Below, piece by piece: positions 1 through 8,113 of a stretch of DNA of 46,844 bases. The DNA lies in NCBI GenBank assembly GCA_029263615.1, contig JAJUFT010000009.1, positions 1-46,844 on the forward strand, given 5' to 3'. This DNA is from Alcaligenaceae bacterium. Lineage in GTDB: Bacteria > Pseudomonadota > Gammaproteobacteria > Burkholderiales > Burkholderiaceae_B. Under the pieces are notes generated by a model that was given only the letters and a program-made list of their open reading frames with translations, was not told the DNA's origin and searched no databases. Within the stretch, counting starts at the first letter, position 1, and the number at the start of each line of letters is the position of its first letter. The translations under genes were made by a program, and so were the position numbers.

Positions 1-217
1 CGAACCCCCGAGGATCCTGGCCCCCGTATCGGTACGGACTGCCCATCAGACCCAGCGCTGTCATGACCACTTCCTGGCGGTGATGTTCAGGCAGTTGCTG
101 CAATGCAACATCGGAACCACGAGATCCGGGCCCGCTGCACCCTGTAAGCAGCCAACATGTTGTAATCACCCCGCATAAAAGGCGCCAATCCGCAAAAAAG
201 CGACACAATTTGCCCAT
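1..217 (-). CDS. NlpC/P60-type lipoprotein, N-terminal part only
   Basis: Reading the reverse strand from the ATG at 217 gives 72 codons without a stop before the window edge, so the 3' end is missing. The protein begins with a basic/hydrophobic signal segment and a lipobox (LLTGC, Cys at residue 27), predicting an outer-membrane or periplasmic lipoprotein. After a short linker it reads ALGLMGSPYRYGGQDPRGF, which matches the region just before the catalytic Cys of NlpC/P60 (Spr/MepS-like) peptidoglycan endopeptidases. The catalytic Cys itself would lie just beyond the edge. It is divergent from flhD and probably not part of the flagellar regulon. The family call rests on this one motif plus the lipobox. 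Confidence 0.72.
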   Translation of the reverse strand, partial: MGKLCRFFADWRLLCGVITTCWLLTGCSGPGSRGSDVALQQLPEHHRQEVVMTALGLMGSPYRYGGQDPRGF

Positions 218-235
218 ACTTTCAGATCTTTGACT

Positions 236-253
236 TTTGGCAACGTTACCAAA
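236..253. promoter_or_regulatory. 18-bp near-palindrome upstream of flhDC
   Basis: TTTGGCAACGTTACCAAA is an inverted repeat with a single mismatched pair (C/A), centred on AACGTT. It lies in the AT-rich divergent intergenic region between the NlpC-like gene and flhD, 19 bp upstream of the lipoprotein start codon. It could be an operator for either gene. The binding protein cannot be named from the sequence. Confidence 0.4.
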
Positions 254-259
254 GTGGCA

Positions 260-295
260 CAAATAGTAAATTCACATTTATTTTGATACTATTTG
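260..295. promoter_or_regulatory. Dyad CAAATAGTA-N18-TACTATTTG upstream of flhDC
   Basis: Two perfect 9-bp inverted arms (260-268 and 287-295) are separated by 18 bp of AT-rich DNA, just upstream of the putative flhDC -35/-10. The AAATAG core is reminiscent of the enterobacterial FlhDC half-site (AAATARCG), but the spacing (18 instead of 10-12) and the outer bases do not fit. Autoregulation by FlhDC is therefore only one possibility. A separate activator or repressor of the master operon is equally possible. Confidence 0.45.
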
Positions 296-324
296 CTTGT
301 TGGTTCATTCGAATTTTGCATGGA

Positions 325-353
325 TAGTTGCTCATCGCTACAAAATCTATACT
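325..353 (+). promoter_or_regulatory. Candidate flhDC promoter (sigma-70 type, weak -35)
   Basis: TATACT at 348-353 is a near-consensus -10 box. The hexamer 17 bp upstream (TAGTTG, 325-330) is a poor -35. A strong -10 with a poor -35 is typical of activator-dependent promoters, which fits the dyads lying immediately upstream. Predicted transcription would start near 360, leaving a leader of about 64 nt before the flhD GTG. Confidence 0.4.
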
Positions 354-423
354 TTTGTGGTTACGTAAAGAAACATCCGGCAATAATCTTCAATATTGGT
401 TCTAACCGTAAAGGAATGGGATC

Positions 424-747
424 GTGCCCGTCTCTGATAACAGTGCTTTGAGCGATATCCAGGAAGTCAACCTGTCGTATCTCATGTTGGCACAGCGCCT
501 GCTGCGCGACAACTATGCCGCCGGCATGTACCGCCTTGGTTTCGATGCCGATGTGGCCGATCTCCTTCTGGGCCTCTCGCCCGCTCAGCTCGTGAAGCTC
601 GCCAGTACCAACACCCTCATTTGCGGCTTTCGCCTGAACGATTACGAACTGCTCTCCACCCTGGGTCAGGATGTGCTCGGCGGTGTGTTGCAGCAAGCTC
701 ACTCCACCATTCTGCTTGCCCAGCGTTCGCCCGAACAACTGGCTTGA
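424..747 (+). CDS. flhD: Flagellar master transcriptional regulator subunit FlhD
   Basis: A 107-residue protein with the FlhD signature: an N-terminal helical dimerisation region ([19 protein letters not shown]) followed by [27 protein letters not shown] and a C-terminal segment around ICGFRLND. FlhD forms the FlhD4C2 complex with FlhC and activates class II flagellar promoters with sigma-70 RNA polymerase. It is slightly shorter than the enterobacterial protein (about 116 residues). The start is GTG, chosen because AAAGGAATGGG lies just upstream and no in-frame ATG precedes the conserved region. flhC follows after 13 bp, so the two are co-transcribed. The AT-rich leader and its dyads suggest controlled expression. 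Confidence 0.95.
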   Translation: MPVSDNSALSDIQEVNLSYLMLAQRLLRDNYAAGMYRLGFDADVADLLLGLSPAQLVKLASTNTLICGFRLNDYELLSTLGQDVLGGVLQQAHSTILLAQRSPEQLA

Positions 748-760
748 ATCGAGTTCTTCC

Positions 761-1426
761 ATGAGTAAGAAAAGTGTCGCGAAAGAAGCCGAAGAAATTC
801 TTCTGGCGACCGACATGATCCAGCTCGGAGCTCGACTACAAGTATTGCAAGCGGAAACCAGTCTGAGCTACGACCGCCTGGCGCGTCTGTATCGGGAAGT
901 GAAGGGCTGCTCGCCCCCAAAGGGGATGCTGCCCTTTTCGGTCGACTGGTTCATGACATGGTTGCCGAACATTCATTCCAGCGTTTTCTATAGCATTTAT
1001 CGCTATATCGATACGAACACGCCCGCCAAGGGTTCGCGGGCGCTGGTGGAGGCCTACCGCCTCTACGCCGAACAGGCCGACGGCGGTCTGGGCACCCCTC
1101 CTGGCGAGGAGCCCGTTCTGAGCTTCACCCGCGCCTGGATGCTGATCCGTTTCTTTGACAGCAATTTGCTGCAGCTTTCCTATTGCGAACGGTGCAAGGG
1201 TGGCTTCATTGCCCACGCCCATGACCCGCAGGCAGGGTTTGTGTGCGCCATCTGCCGTCCGCCACCCCGTGCGGGCAAGACGCGCAAGCGTCGCACGGCA
1301 AGTGCTGGCGCCGCAGAGAAAACGACTGTCAGCCGGGCACGCGCCCGCAAGGCGGCACCGGTTGATGCTGCAGACACGGCATCCGGTGCCGCAGCGGCAC
1401 CCCGCGGTGTCCTGAGTGAAACGTGA
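761..1426 (+). CDS. flhC: Flagellar master transcriptional regulator subunit FlhC
   Basis: A 221-residue partner of FlhD that contributes most DNA contacts. The zinc site typical of FlhC is visible: Cys142 and Cys145 in YCERCKGG and Cys162 and Cys165 in FVCAICR. The N-terminal half (AEEILLATDMIQLGARLQVLQAETSLSYDRLARLYREV) and the WFMTWLPNIHSS segment are also characteristic. The reading frame is open upstream to 671, but that part overlaps flhD. The ATG at 761 gives the family's normal N-terminus. After residue about 170 there is a basic, Ala/Arg-rich tail of some 50 residues (to ALVEPs-free end PRGVLSET), longer than the enterobacterial protein (192 residues) and probably disordered or a non-specific DNA-binding extension. 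Confidence 0.95.
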   Translation: MSKKSVAKEAEEILLATDMIQLGARLQVLQAETSLSYDRLARLYREVKGCSPPKGMLPFSVDWFMTWLPNIHSSVFYSIYRYIDTNTPAKGSRALVEAYRLYAEQADGGLGTPPGEEPVLSFTRAWMLIRFFDSNLLQLSYCERCKGGFIAHAHDPQAGFVCAICRPPPRAGKTRKRRTASAGAAEKTTVSRARARKAAPVDAADTASGAAAAPRGVLSET

Positions 1427-1457
1427 AGTTTCCAAAATTGTTTTAATGTGAATATGC

Positions 1458-1480
1458 GCCGATTTAGGTCGTAAATCGGC
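1458..1480. terminator. Perfect 9-bp hairpin between flhC and motA
   Basis: GCCGATTTA (1458-1466) and TAAATCGGC (1472-1480) form a perfect stem with a 5-nt loop (GGTCG), 31 bp after the flhC stop. No U-run follows on the plus strand, so it is not a canonical intrinsic terminator. It could attenuate read-through from flhDC, stabilise the flhDC mRNA 3' end, or act as a DNA operator for motA. The first half resembles a sigma-28 -10 (GCCGATAA), but no matching -35 lies 11 bp upstream. Confidence 0.4.
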
Positions 1481-1555
1481 CATTGATACCGCATTCCTCA
1501 GGCATCGCTTTGGGGGAACATACCCACTCTGGATAGGCTTGGCTAGGGCAACCCC

Positions 1556-2428
1556 GTGTTCATCTTTCTCGGTTACATCGTCGTTTTATTCTCCGTCATC
1601 GGCGCCTACGTCTTCATGGGCGGCGCTTTGGGAGCCCTCTATCAACCCTTTGAGTTGCTGCTGATCGGCGGTTCCGCGCTGGGCGCCTATATCGCCTCCA
1701 GTTCAGGCCAGTCCATCAAGATGATGGCCGGTGCGGTGCCCAAGGTGTTGCGCCCCAATCCGTACGGCAAAGAAACCTACATGCAGCTCATGGCGCTGCT
1801 GTACGTGCTTCTGAACAAAGCGCGCCGCGACGGCCTGATGTCGGTGGAAAGCGATATCGAAGAACCCTATTCAAGCCCGATCTTTGCCGAATACCCCGCC
1901 GTGGTGAGCGACCCCGTGTTGGTCGAGTTCATTTCCGACTACATGCGCCTCATCATCAGCGGGAACATGAGCTCCTTCGAAATCGAAACGCTCATGGATC
2001 AGGAAATCGAAACCCATCTGCACGAGCGCAACATTCCCTGCAATGCCCTGCGTGCCGTGGCCGACGGCCTGCCCGCCTTCGGGATCGTGGCTGCCGTGCT
2101 GGGTGTGATCAAGGCGCTGTCCGCAGTGGATCAACCCCCCGCCATCCTGGCCGACCTCATCTCCAAGGCCATGGTCGGTACTGTCCTCGGCATTCTGCTG
2201 GCCTATGGTTTCGTGGCCCCGCTGGCCGCCAGCATGGAGCGACGCTCCATTTCTTCGGTCAAGGTGCTCGAATGCATCAAGGTCACGCTGTTGGCCAGCA
2301 TGAACGGCTACCCGCCACAGCTGGCCGTGGAGTTTGGCCGCAAGGTGCTGTATTCGCATCTGCGTCCTTCCTTCATGGAGCTCGAAGATCACGTGAAACA
2401 AGTGCGCGCTGGCGCACGCCGCGGCTGA
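1556..2428 (+). CDS. motA: Flagellar stator protein MotA
   Basis: A 290-residue inner-membrane protein with the MotA arrangement: two hydrophobic segments near residues 1-25 and 30-52, a cytoplasmic domain, then two more (about 165-190 and 197-222). The functionally important prolines of MotA are present in DGLPAFGIVAAVLGVIKAL and AYGFVAPLAASM. The charged cytoplasmic loop (ARRDGLMSVESDIEEP) corresponds to the region that contacts FliG. With MotB it forms the proton-conducting stator. The start is GTG: the first transmembrane helix begins at once and no ATG in frame gives a better N-terminus. motB starts 8 bp after its stop. Confidence 0.95.
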   Translation: MFIFLGYIVVLFSVIGAYVFMGGALGALYQPFELLLIGGSALGAYIASSSGQSIKMMAGAVPKVLRPNPYGKETYMQLMALLYVLLNKARRDGLMSVESDIEEPYSSPIFAEYPAVVSDPVLVEFISDYMRLIISGNMSSFEIETLMDQEIETHLHERNIPCNALRAVADGLPAFGIVAAVLGVIKALSAVDQPPAILADLISKAMVGTVLGILLAYGFVAPLAASMERRSISSVKVLECIKVTLLASMNGYPPQLAVEFGRKVLYSHLRPSFMELEDHVKQVRAGARRG

Positions 2429-2435
2429 TGGCAAC

Positions 2436-3587
2436 ATGAGCAAGGGAGAACCGCGCGTCGTCATCCGGCGCAAGAAACTGCATCACGAGTCGCCGCACGG
2501 TGGCAGCTGGAAGATTGCCTACGCCGACTTCATGACAGCCATGATGGCCTTCTTCCTGGTCATGTGGCTGTTGTCGCTGATTCCGGTGCACGAGCTCACG
2601 CTCGTGGCCGAATACTTCCGCAAACCGCTGGTCGAGGCCATTCGTTCCCAGAACGAGAACAAGCCGCTGGGCACCGACGCCGTCATTCCCGGTGGGGCCC
2701 CCAGCGTGATTCCCAATTTCCAGCTTGCCCCGCGCACGCCCAAGGATACCGGCGACATCTCCGATATGGAGCGCCTGGAAAACTTGCGTGAAAGCCTGGA
2801 AGAGCTGATTGAGCATGACCCGATCATGTCGGAATACCGTCCGCAAATGCTGCTCGACATGACGCCTGACGGGTTGCGCGTGCAGATTCTCGATCGCGAA
2901 AACCGTCCGATGTTCGATACCGGCAGCGCCAAGCTGCAACGCGAGATGCGTGTCATCCTGCGTCAGCTCGGCCCCGTGCTGAATCGCATGCCGAACTCCA
3001 TCACCATCACCGGCCACACCGACGCGCGTCAGTATGCGACCGGCGAACGTGAATATTCCAACTGGGAGCTGTCGGCCGATCGTGCGAACGCGGCGCGCCG
3101 CGAGCTGGTTGCCGGCGGCATGGACGAATCCAAGGTGCGCCGTGTGCAGGGTGTGTCTTCGACGGTGAATATCGTGGAAGACCCCTACGCCGACGCCAAC
3201 CGCCGCATCAGTATTCTCGTCCTCAATCGCCGTGCCGAACGACGCATGGACGAGCAGGATGCCACTTACGCCAAACCCATCGATCTGGACGAAGTGCTCG
3301 GACAGGGCAGTTCCCGCAAGCTGGGTGTCGAACAGCGCGATCCCTATTCACTTGATGAGCCGCCACTGCTGAATCTCCCGGGCGCGATGCCCGAGCTGCC
3401 CATGGGGCAGGGGACGGGCCCCGAACCGGCGCACCAGGGAGGCGTTGACACCTCGAGTCTCTCGGCGCCATTCGAGATGCCTCTCGCCCCCAGGCTGGGC
3501 GGATCGCTGGTGGAAACGGTTATCCCGCCCGCTTCAAGAGCGGCTGCAGGCGCCCCCGGTGCAGGCGCAACGGGTAACATTAGGTAA
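2436..3587 (+). CDS. motB: Flagellar stator protein MotB
   Basis: A 383-residue protein with a basic N-terminus, one transmembrane helix (about 29-51) containing the proton-accepting Asp31 (AYADFMTAMMAFFLVMWLL), and an OmpA-like peptidoglycan-binding domain at about 165-270 (ITITGHTDARQY, LSADRANAARRELV, ANRRISILVLNR). The plug/linker lies between. The Asp31 context is that of proton-driven MotB. The last 110 residues or so are Pro/Gly-rich and look disordered, making the protein longer than enterobacterial MotB (308). The stop codon lies inside a perfect 12-bp palindrome. Confidence 0.95.
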   Translation: MSKGEPRVVIRRKKLHHESPHGGSWKIAYADFMTAMMAFFLVMWLLSLIPVHELTLVAEYFRKPLVEAIRSQNENKPLGTDAVIPGGAPSVIPNFQLAPRTPKDTGDISDMERLENLRESLEELIEHDPIMSEYRPQMLLDMTPDGLRVQILDRENRPMFDTGSAKLQREMRVILRQLGPVLNRMPNSITITGHTDARQYATGEREYSNWELSADRANAARRELVAGGMDESKVRRVQGVSSTVNIVEDPYADANRRISILVLNRRAERRMDEQDATYAKPIDLDEVLGQGSSRKLGVEQRDPYSLDEPPLLNLPGAMPELPMGQGTGPEPAHQGGVDTSSLSAPFEMPLAPRLGGSLVETVIPPASRAAAGAPGAGATGNIR

Positions 3588-3594
3588 TATTACC
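3583..3594. repeat. Perfect 12-bp palindrome over the motB stop codon
   Basis: GGTAATATTACC reads identically on both strands and includes the motB TAA. It lies 60 bp before cheA in an otherwise GC-rich stretch. It may be a protein-binding site for the che genes or simply chance. No neighbouring element supports a function. Confidence 0.3.
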
Positions 3595-3654
3595 GGGTCC
3601 GGCGCATTGGCCGGGGCAGCATCAAGACACAGACGTGTGTAAAGGGAATCGATC

Positions 3655-5820
3655 ATGAGTGCAGGCGTGGACCTGAGTCAGTTTTTCGATACGTTTTTTG
3701 ACGAAGCCGATGAGTTGCTCAACGACATGGAGCAGTTGCTCCTGAGCCTGGATGTCGATGATCCGGACATTGACCAGCTCAACGGTATTTTCCGTGCCGC
3801 CCACTCCATCAAGGGTGGCGCGGGCACCTTCGGCTGCTTCGGTATGCTGGCCGATACGACGCACCTGCTGGAAAACCTGCTCGACTACATTCGTCGTGGC
3901 GAAATGGTGCTCCGCAAGGACATGATTGACCTCTTTCTCGAAACCAAAGACGTTCTGATGGACCAAGTCGCTGCATACCGCAACCAGCAGGAGCCCAGCC
4001 AGGAAGCCTACGATCGTATCTGTGCACAACTGCGTGCGCTGGCCGAAGAACGCCGCGTGCCGGGCGAGCAGCCCGCTCAGCCTGCGCAGGCAGCGCCGGC
4101 GCCGCAACCGGCCGCCCCTCAGGTCCAGGCACCCGCAGCCCCGGAAGCGCCGGCCCCCGCGCAGCCTGCCGCAGCGCCAGCCGCACCCGCATCCGCAGCG
4201 GCGGCGGCCGGCACCCTGCCGATGAAGATCCAGATTACGCGCAGTAAGGAAAGCGACATGCCGTCGCTGGCCGCCGAAATGGCCCTGATGGGCGATGTCC
4301 TGCACGAAGAGCGCCAGGGCGACACCATTTCCTTCTGGCTCAAGACCGCCACTGCAGAGGCCGACATCATTGCGGTGTGCTGCTTCATCGTGAACGAAGA
4401 CCAGGTGAAGGTGTCCTACGAAGCGGTGCCCGGTGCAGCGCCTCAAGCCTCAGCCGCCGCTCCTGCACCGGCGCCTGCAGCAGCACAGCCCGCCCCACCG
4501 GCTCCCGCAGCGCAACCGACCGCCGCAGCCCAGCTGGCTGCCGCCGAGCCCGCCAAGCCTGCCGAAAAACCGGCCGCGCCTGCCCCCAAGCCGACCGCCA
4601 AGTCTTCGGCGGCCTCCATCCCCACGGGGGGCAGTTCCGGCAGCAGCACCATTCGGGTGGGTGTCGAGAAAGTTGACCAGATCATCAACCTGGTGGGCGA
4701 GCTCGTCATCACCCAGGCCATGCTGGTGCAGACCGCTTCCACGCTCGACCCGGTTCTGCACGACCGCCTGCTCAACGGCATCGAACAGCTCGATCGTAAC
4801 GCGCGCGACCTCCAGGAAGCCGTGATGTCGATTCGCATGGTGCCCATGGATTACGTCTTCAGCCGCTTCCCGCGCGTTGTTCGCGAAGCCGCTGCCAAGA
4901 TGGGCAAGAAGATCAAGCTGGTCACTCAGGGGGCGGCAACGGAACTGGACAAGAGCCTGATCGAACGCATCATCGACCCGCTCACTCACCTGGTGCGCAA
5001 CAGCATCGACCACGGTGTGGAAACGCCGGAACGCCGCATGGAAGTGGGCAAGGACCCGGAAGGCACGATCACCATGGCCGCCCAGCACCACGGTGGGCAG
5101 ATTGTCATCGAAGTGCGTGACGACGGCGCCGGCCTGAACCGCGAGAAGATCCTCAAGAAGGCCATGAGTCAGGGCTTTCCGGTCAACGAGAGCACGCCCG
5201 ACGAAGAGCTCTGGCCACTCATTTTTGCGCCCGGCTTTTCCACCGCCGAGCAGGTCACCGAGATCTCCGGCCGTGGGGTCGGCATGGACGTGGTGCGCCG
5301 GAACATTCAGGGCATGGGCGGCCACATCCAGATCTTCTCCAAGGCAGGCGAGGGTTCGACCATCCGCATCGTGCTGCCGCTGACACTGGCCATTCTGGAT
5401 GGCATGTCGGTCCGCGTGGGCGAAGAAACCTTCATCCTGCCGCTAAGCAACGTCACCGAATCCCTGCAACCAACCAAAGAACAGATCCACTCCATTTCGG
5501 AAACCGAAAAAGTCCTGCAAGTGCGTGGCGATTACCTGCCGCTGGTGGCGCTGCACGAAGTTTTCGACGTGGCCGATGCCGAAACCGAGATCACGCGTGC
5601 CATTGCCGTCATTCTCCAGGTGCAGGATGTGCGCTTCGCGCTGCTGGTGGACCACCTCGTCGGTCAGCATCAGGTTGTTGTCAAGAACCTTGAAGCAAAC
5701 TACAAGAAGATTCCGGGTGTTTCCGCTGCCACGATCCTCGGAGACGGCAGTGTGGCCCTCATCGTCGATGTCTTCGCCCTGATGCAGACTTCTCAGAATC
5801 AACGTCCGGCAACCGTATAG
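3655..5820 (+). CDS. cheA: Chemotaxis histidine kinase CheA
   Basis: A 721-residue cytoplasmic kinase. Domains in order: HPt/P1 with phospho-accepting His50 (AAHSIKGGAGTFG); an Ala/Pro linker (about 140-195); a P2-like domain (about 195-265) that should dock CheY and CheB; a second Ala/Pro linker (about 265-325); the P3 dimerisation helices from VEKVDQIINLVGELVITQAM; the P4 ATPase with the N box (LVRNSIDHG, near 446), G1 (DDGAGL, near 489) and G2 (GRGVGMD, near 539); and the P5 CheW-like domain to the C-terminus. CheA autophosphorylates under receptor control and passes phosphate to CheY and CheB. The linkers are highly repetitive in codon use. cheW follows after 27 bp. Confidence 0.97.
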   Translation: MSAGVDLSQFFDTFFDEADELLNDMEQLLLSLDVDDPDIDQLNGIFRAAHSIKGGAGTFGCFGMLADTTHLLENLLDYIRRGEMVLRKDMIDLFLETKDVLMDQVAAYRNQQEPSQEAYDRICAQLRALAEERRVPGEQPAQPAQAAPAPQPAAPQVQAPAAPEAPAPAQPAAAPAAPASAAAAAGTLPMKIQITRSKESDMPSLAAEMALMGDVLHEERQGDTISFWLKTATAEADIIAVCCFIVNEDQVKVSYEAVPGAAPQASAAAPAPAPAAAQPAPPAPAAQPTAAAQLAAAEPAKPAEKPAAPAPKPTAKSSAASIPTGGSSGSSTIRVGVEKVDQIINLVGELVITQAMLVQTASTLDPVLHDRLLNGIEQLDRNARDLQEAVMSIRMVPMDYVFSRFPRVVREAAAKMGKKIKLVTQGAATELDKSLIERIIDPLTHLVRNSIDHGVETPERRMEVGKDPEGTITMAAQHHGGQIVIEVRDDGAGLNREKILKKAMSQGFPVNESTPDEELWPLIFAPGFSTAEQVTEISGRGVGMDVVRRNIQGMGGHIQIFSKAGEGSTIRIVLPLTLAILDGMSVRVGEETFILPLSNVTESLQPTKEQIHSISETEKVLQVRGDYLPLVALHEVFDVADAETEITRAIAVILQVQDVRFALLVDHLVGQHQVVVKNLEANYKKIPGVSAATILGDGSVALIVDVFALMQTSQNQRPATV

Positions 5821-5847
5821 ACTCTACCCAGAATTCCGGAGAACCAA

Positions 5848-6348
5848 ATGTCCTATCAAGTTGACGCCCAGCAAACGTCCGAAACCACAGGCCAGGAATA
5901 CCTGATCTTCACACTGGCGGCACAGGAATACGGCATCGATATCCTCAAGGTGCAGGAAATCCGCGGGTACGACGCCCAGACGGTGACACGCATTGCCAAC
6001 GTGCCTCCCTTCGTCAAGGGGGTGACCAACCTGCGTGGGGTGATCGTTCCCATCGTGGACATGCGCATCAAGTTCAACCTTGCCAACGTTGAATACGATC
6101 ACCAGACCGTCGTGGTCATTCTGAACCTCAAGTCGCGGGTGGTCGGCATCGTCGTGGACGGCGTCTCCGACGTCCTCATGCTGCAGAAGTCGCAGATCAG
6201 CGCCGCGCCGCAGTTCGGCACGGCGTTTTCCACCGAATATCTCACGGGCATCGGCACCGTGGGCGAGCGCATGCTCATCCTGGTGGACATTGAAAAACTC
6301 ATGACGAGTGAAGAAATGGCACTCGTGGAGGCCGCCGCCGCTGTGTGA
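5848..6348 (+). CDS. cheW: Chemotaxis coupling protein CheW
   Basis: A 166-residue single-domain adaptor that links receptors to CheA. It has the typical opening ([60 protein letters not shown] split over two beta-barrel subdomains) and the conserved [13 protein letters not shown] segment. GGAGAACCAA upstream provides the ribosome-binding site. It lies between cheA and a transmembrane receptor gene, its two interaction partners. Confidence 0.96.
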   Translation: MSYQVDAQQTSETTGQEYLIFTLAAQEYGIDILKVQEIRGYDAQTVTRIANVPPFVKGVTNLRGVIVPIVDMRIKFNLANVEYDHQTVVVILNLKSRVVGIVVDGVSDVLMLQKSQISAAPQFGTAFSTEYLTGIGTVGERMLILVDIEKLMTSEEMALVEAAAAV

Positions 6349-6417
6349 GCGGTTTCCGCCCAGGGTTGACCGGGCTCCAGTCCGGTTCGTTCATGAACAG
6401 AAACGCGGGGTAGGGAT

Positions 6418-8109
6418 ATGCGTAAGACGTCGCTGGCATCAAACATGAAGATTCGCACCAGTATCATTCTGGTGCTGGTCTTCTACCTTCTCATGCTGAT
6501 CGCAGGTGCTGCGCTCGGCGTGTTGTCCCTGCGCGCCGGAAACATCTCCCTGGATTCCATCGTTCAGAACCAGCGTGCCGGGGCTGCGCTGGCCCAGGCG
6601 GTGGACGGTTACCGGAATATCCAGAGTTCGCTCACTCGCGCGGCAAATGCCCGTGTTTTCGGCACCATCAGCGATGTCGAGTCCGAACTCAGGGAAGGGC
6701 GGGGTCACCGGGATGCCGCACAGGCGGCCTTCAAGCGTTTCCAGGAAATCGCCGCCAACACCGAGGCAGAATCCCAACTGGCGCCGCAAATCGCCCAACG
6801 CTACGAGGCACTCATGAGCCGCGGTGTCGCCCCCATGCTCGATGCCCTGGCGCGCGGCGAGGATGGCGAGTACGAACACCTGCGCGACTACATCGTTCCT
6901 CCGCTGGAACGCGAGCTCCTCGACTCCTGGAACGCCTTGCAGCGCGCGCAACAGGCCGTCATCGATTCCACCTACCAGGGTGAAATCGACCAGTACGCGC
7001 TGGTGGTCAAGCTGGTGGCGGTGGGCATGCTGGCCTGTTTCCTGATCGCCTTCCTCACCTATGCCTTCCTGAATCGCATGGTGCTGCGGCCCCTGCGGGT
7101 GGCAGGCTCGCACGCCGACCGCATCGCCGGTGGCGACCTCACCCAGCGCATCCACGTCGATTCCAGCAATGAGATCGGGGTGCTGTTGCAGGCCATGGCC
7201 CGCATGCAGGACAGCCTGACGCATATCGTCGGCACCGTGCGTCGCGGCGTCGAGGAAATCAACGTCGGTGCACACGAAATCTATCTGGGCAACACCGATC
7301 TCAGCGACCGGACCGAACGCCAGGCGGCTTCCTTGCAGCAGACGGCCGCCAGCATGGAACAGCTCTCGAGCACCGTGCAGCAGAACACCGAACACGCCAC
7401 CGAGGCCGACCGCCTCGTGAAGGGGGCTGCCGAAGTCGCCCAACGCGGCGGTTCCGCCGTGTCGGCGGTGGTGGGCACCATGGGCGAAATCTCCGACAGC
7501 TCGCACAAGATGGCGGAAATCGTCAGTGTGATTGACGGCATCGCATTCCAGACCAATATTCTCGCGCTCAACGCCGCCGTCGAAGCCGCCCGCGCCGGTG
7601 AGCAGGGCAAGGGCTTTGCGGTGGTGGCCGGGGAAGTGCGCTCGCTGGCTCAACGCAGCGCGCAGGCGGCCCGCGAGATCAAGCAGCTCATCGACGAATC
7701 GCTGCAGAAGGTGGAAGCCGGTGCACAACAGGCCAGCGCGGCTGGCGACATCATGCAGGATGTCGTGCGCTCGGTCGACAGCGTCACCACCATCATGGCG
7801 GAAATCGCCACGGCCTCGCGCGAACAGTCCGACGGCATCGGGCAGGTGAATGCTGCGGTGGCCGACATGGATGGCGTCACCCAGCAGAATGCCGCCCTGG
7901 TTCAGGAAGCCGCCGCTGCCGCCGGTTCGCTGCAGGATCAGGCGCGTCGCCTTACCGAACTCGTGGCTGTGTTCAAGGTGAATGCCAACGAAGTGATCGA
8001 CATCACGGCCGAGCATGCCGCCGAAAGGCGCAAGCTCGCTCAGGAGTACGACGCTTCTGGTGCCCTGTTGAACCCGGACAAGGGGGCCGGAGCCCTGTTA
8101 AGCTCCTGA
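6418..8109 (+). CDS. Transmembrane methyl-accepting chemotaxis protein (Tar/Tsr-like topology)
   Basis: A 563-residue receptor. Transmembrane helix 1 is at about 12-38 and helix 2 at about 192-222. They flank a periplasmic helical domain of about 150 residues, the size of a four-helix-bundle (TarH-like) ligand domain. HAMP follows (about 215-270), then the methylation helices and the highly conserved signalling tip ([20 protein letters not shown] / [19 protein letters not shown]). The C-terminus ends GAGALLSS and has no NWETF-type CheR-tethering pentapeptide. The ligand cannot be inferred. Its signalling region is very similar to the receptor at 31588-33345. cheR starts 4 bp after the stop. 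Confidence 0.93.
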   Translation: MRKTSLASNMKIRTSIILVLVFYLLMLIAGAALGVLSLRAGNISLDSIVQNQRAGAALAQAVDGYRNIQSSLTRAANARVFGTISDVESELREGRGHRDAAQAAFKRFQEIAANTEAESQLAPQIAQRYEALMSRGVAPMLDALARGEDGEYEHLRDYIVPPLERELLDSWNALQRAQQAVIDSTYQGEIDQYALVVKLVAVGMLACFLIAFLTYAFLNRMVLRPLRVAGSHADRIAGGDLTQRIHVDSSNEIGVLLQAMARMQDSLTHIVGTVRRGVEEINVGAHEIYLGNTDLSDRTERQAASLQQTAASMEQLSSTVQQNTEHATEADRLVKGAAEVAQRGGSAVSAVVGTMGEISDSSHKMAEIVSVIDGIAFQTNILALNAAVEAARAGEQGKGFAVVAGEVRSLAQRSAQAAREIKQLIDESLQKVEAGAQQASAAGDIMQDVVRSVDSVTTIMAEIATASREQSDGIGQVNAAVADMDGVTQQNAALVQEAAAAAGSLQDQARRLTELVAVFKVNANEVIDITAEHAAERRKLAQEYDASGALLNPDKGAGALLSS

Positions 8110-8113
8110 GGCA

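Noticed and set aside
4080-4210. Repetitive GC-rich DNA in cheA as a possible repeat element
   Set aside because: It encodes the Ala/Pro linker of CheA in frame; units are irregular and explained by the protein.
6439-8016. Open reading frame of about 525 codons antisense to the first receptor gene
   Set aside because: It mirrors a clear receptor gene. High GC at third positions keeps the antisense frame open, and its translation (His/Gly-rich) resembles no family.
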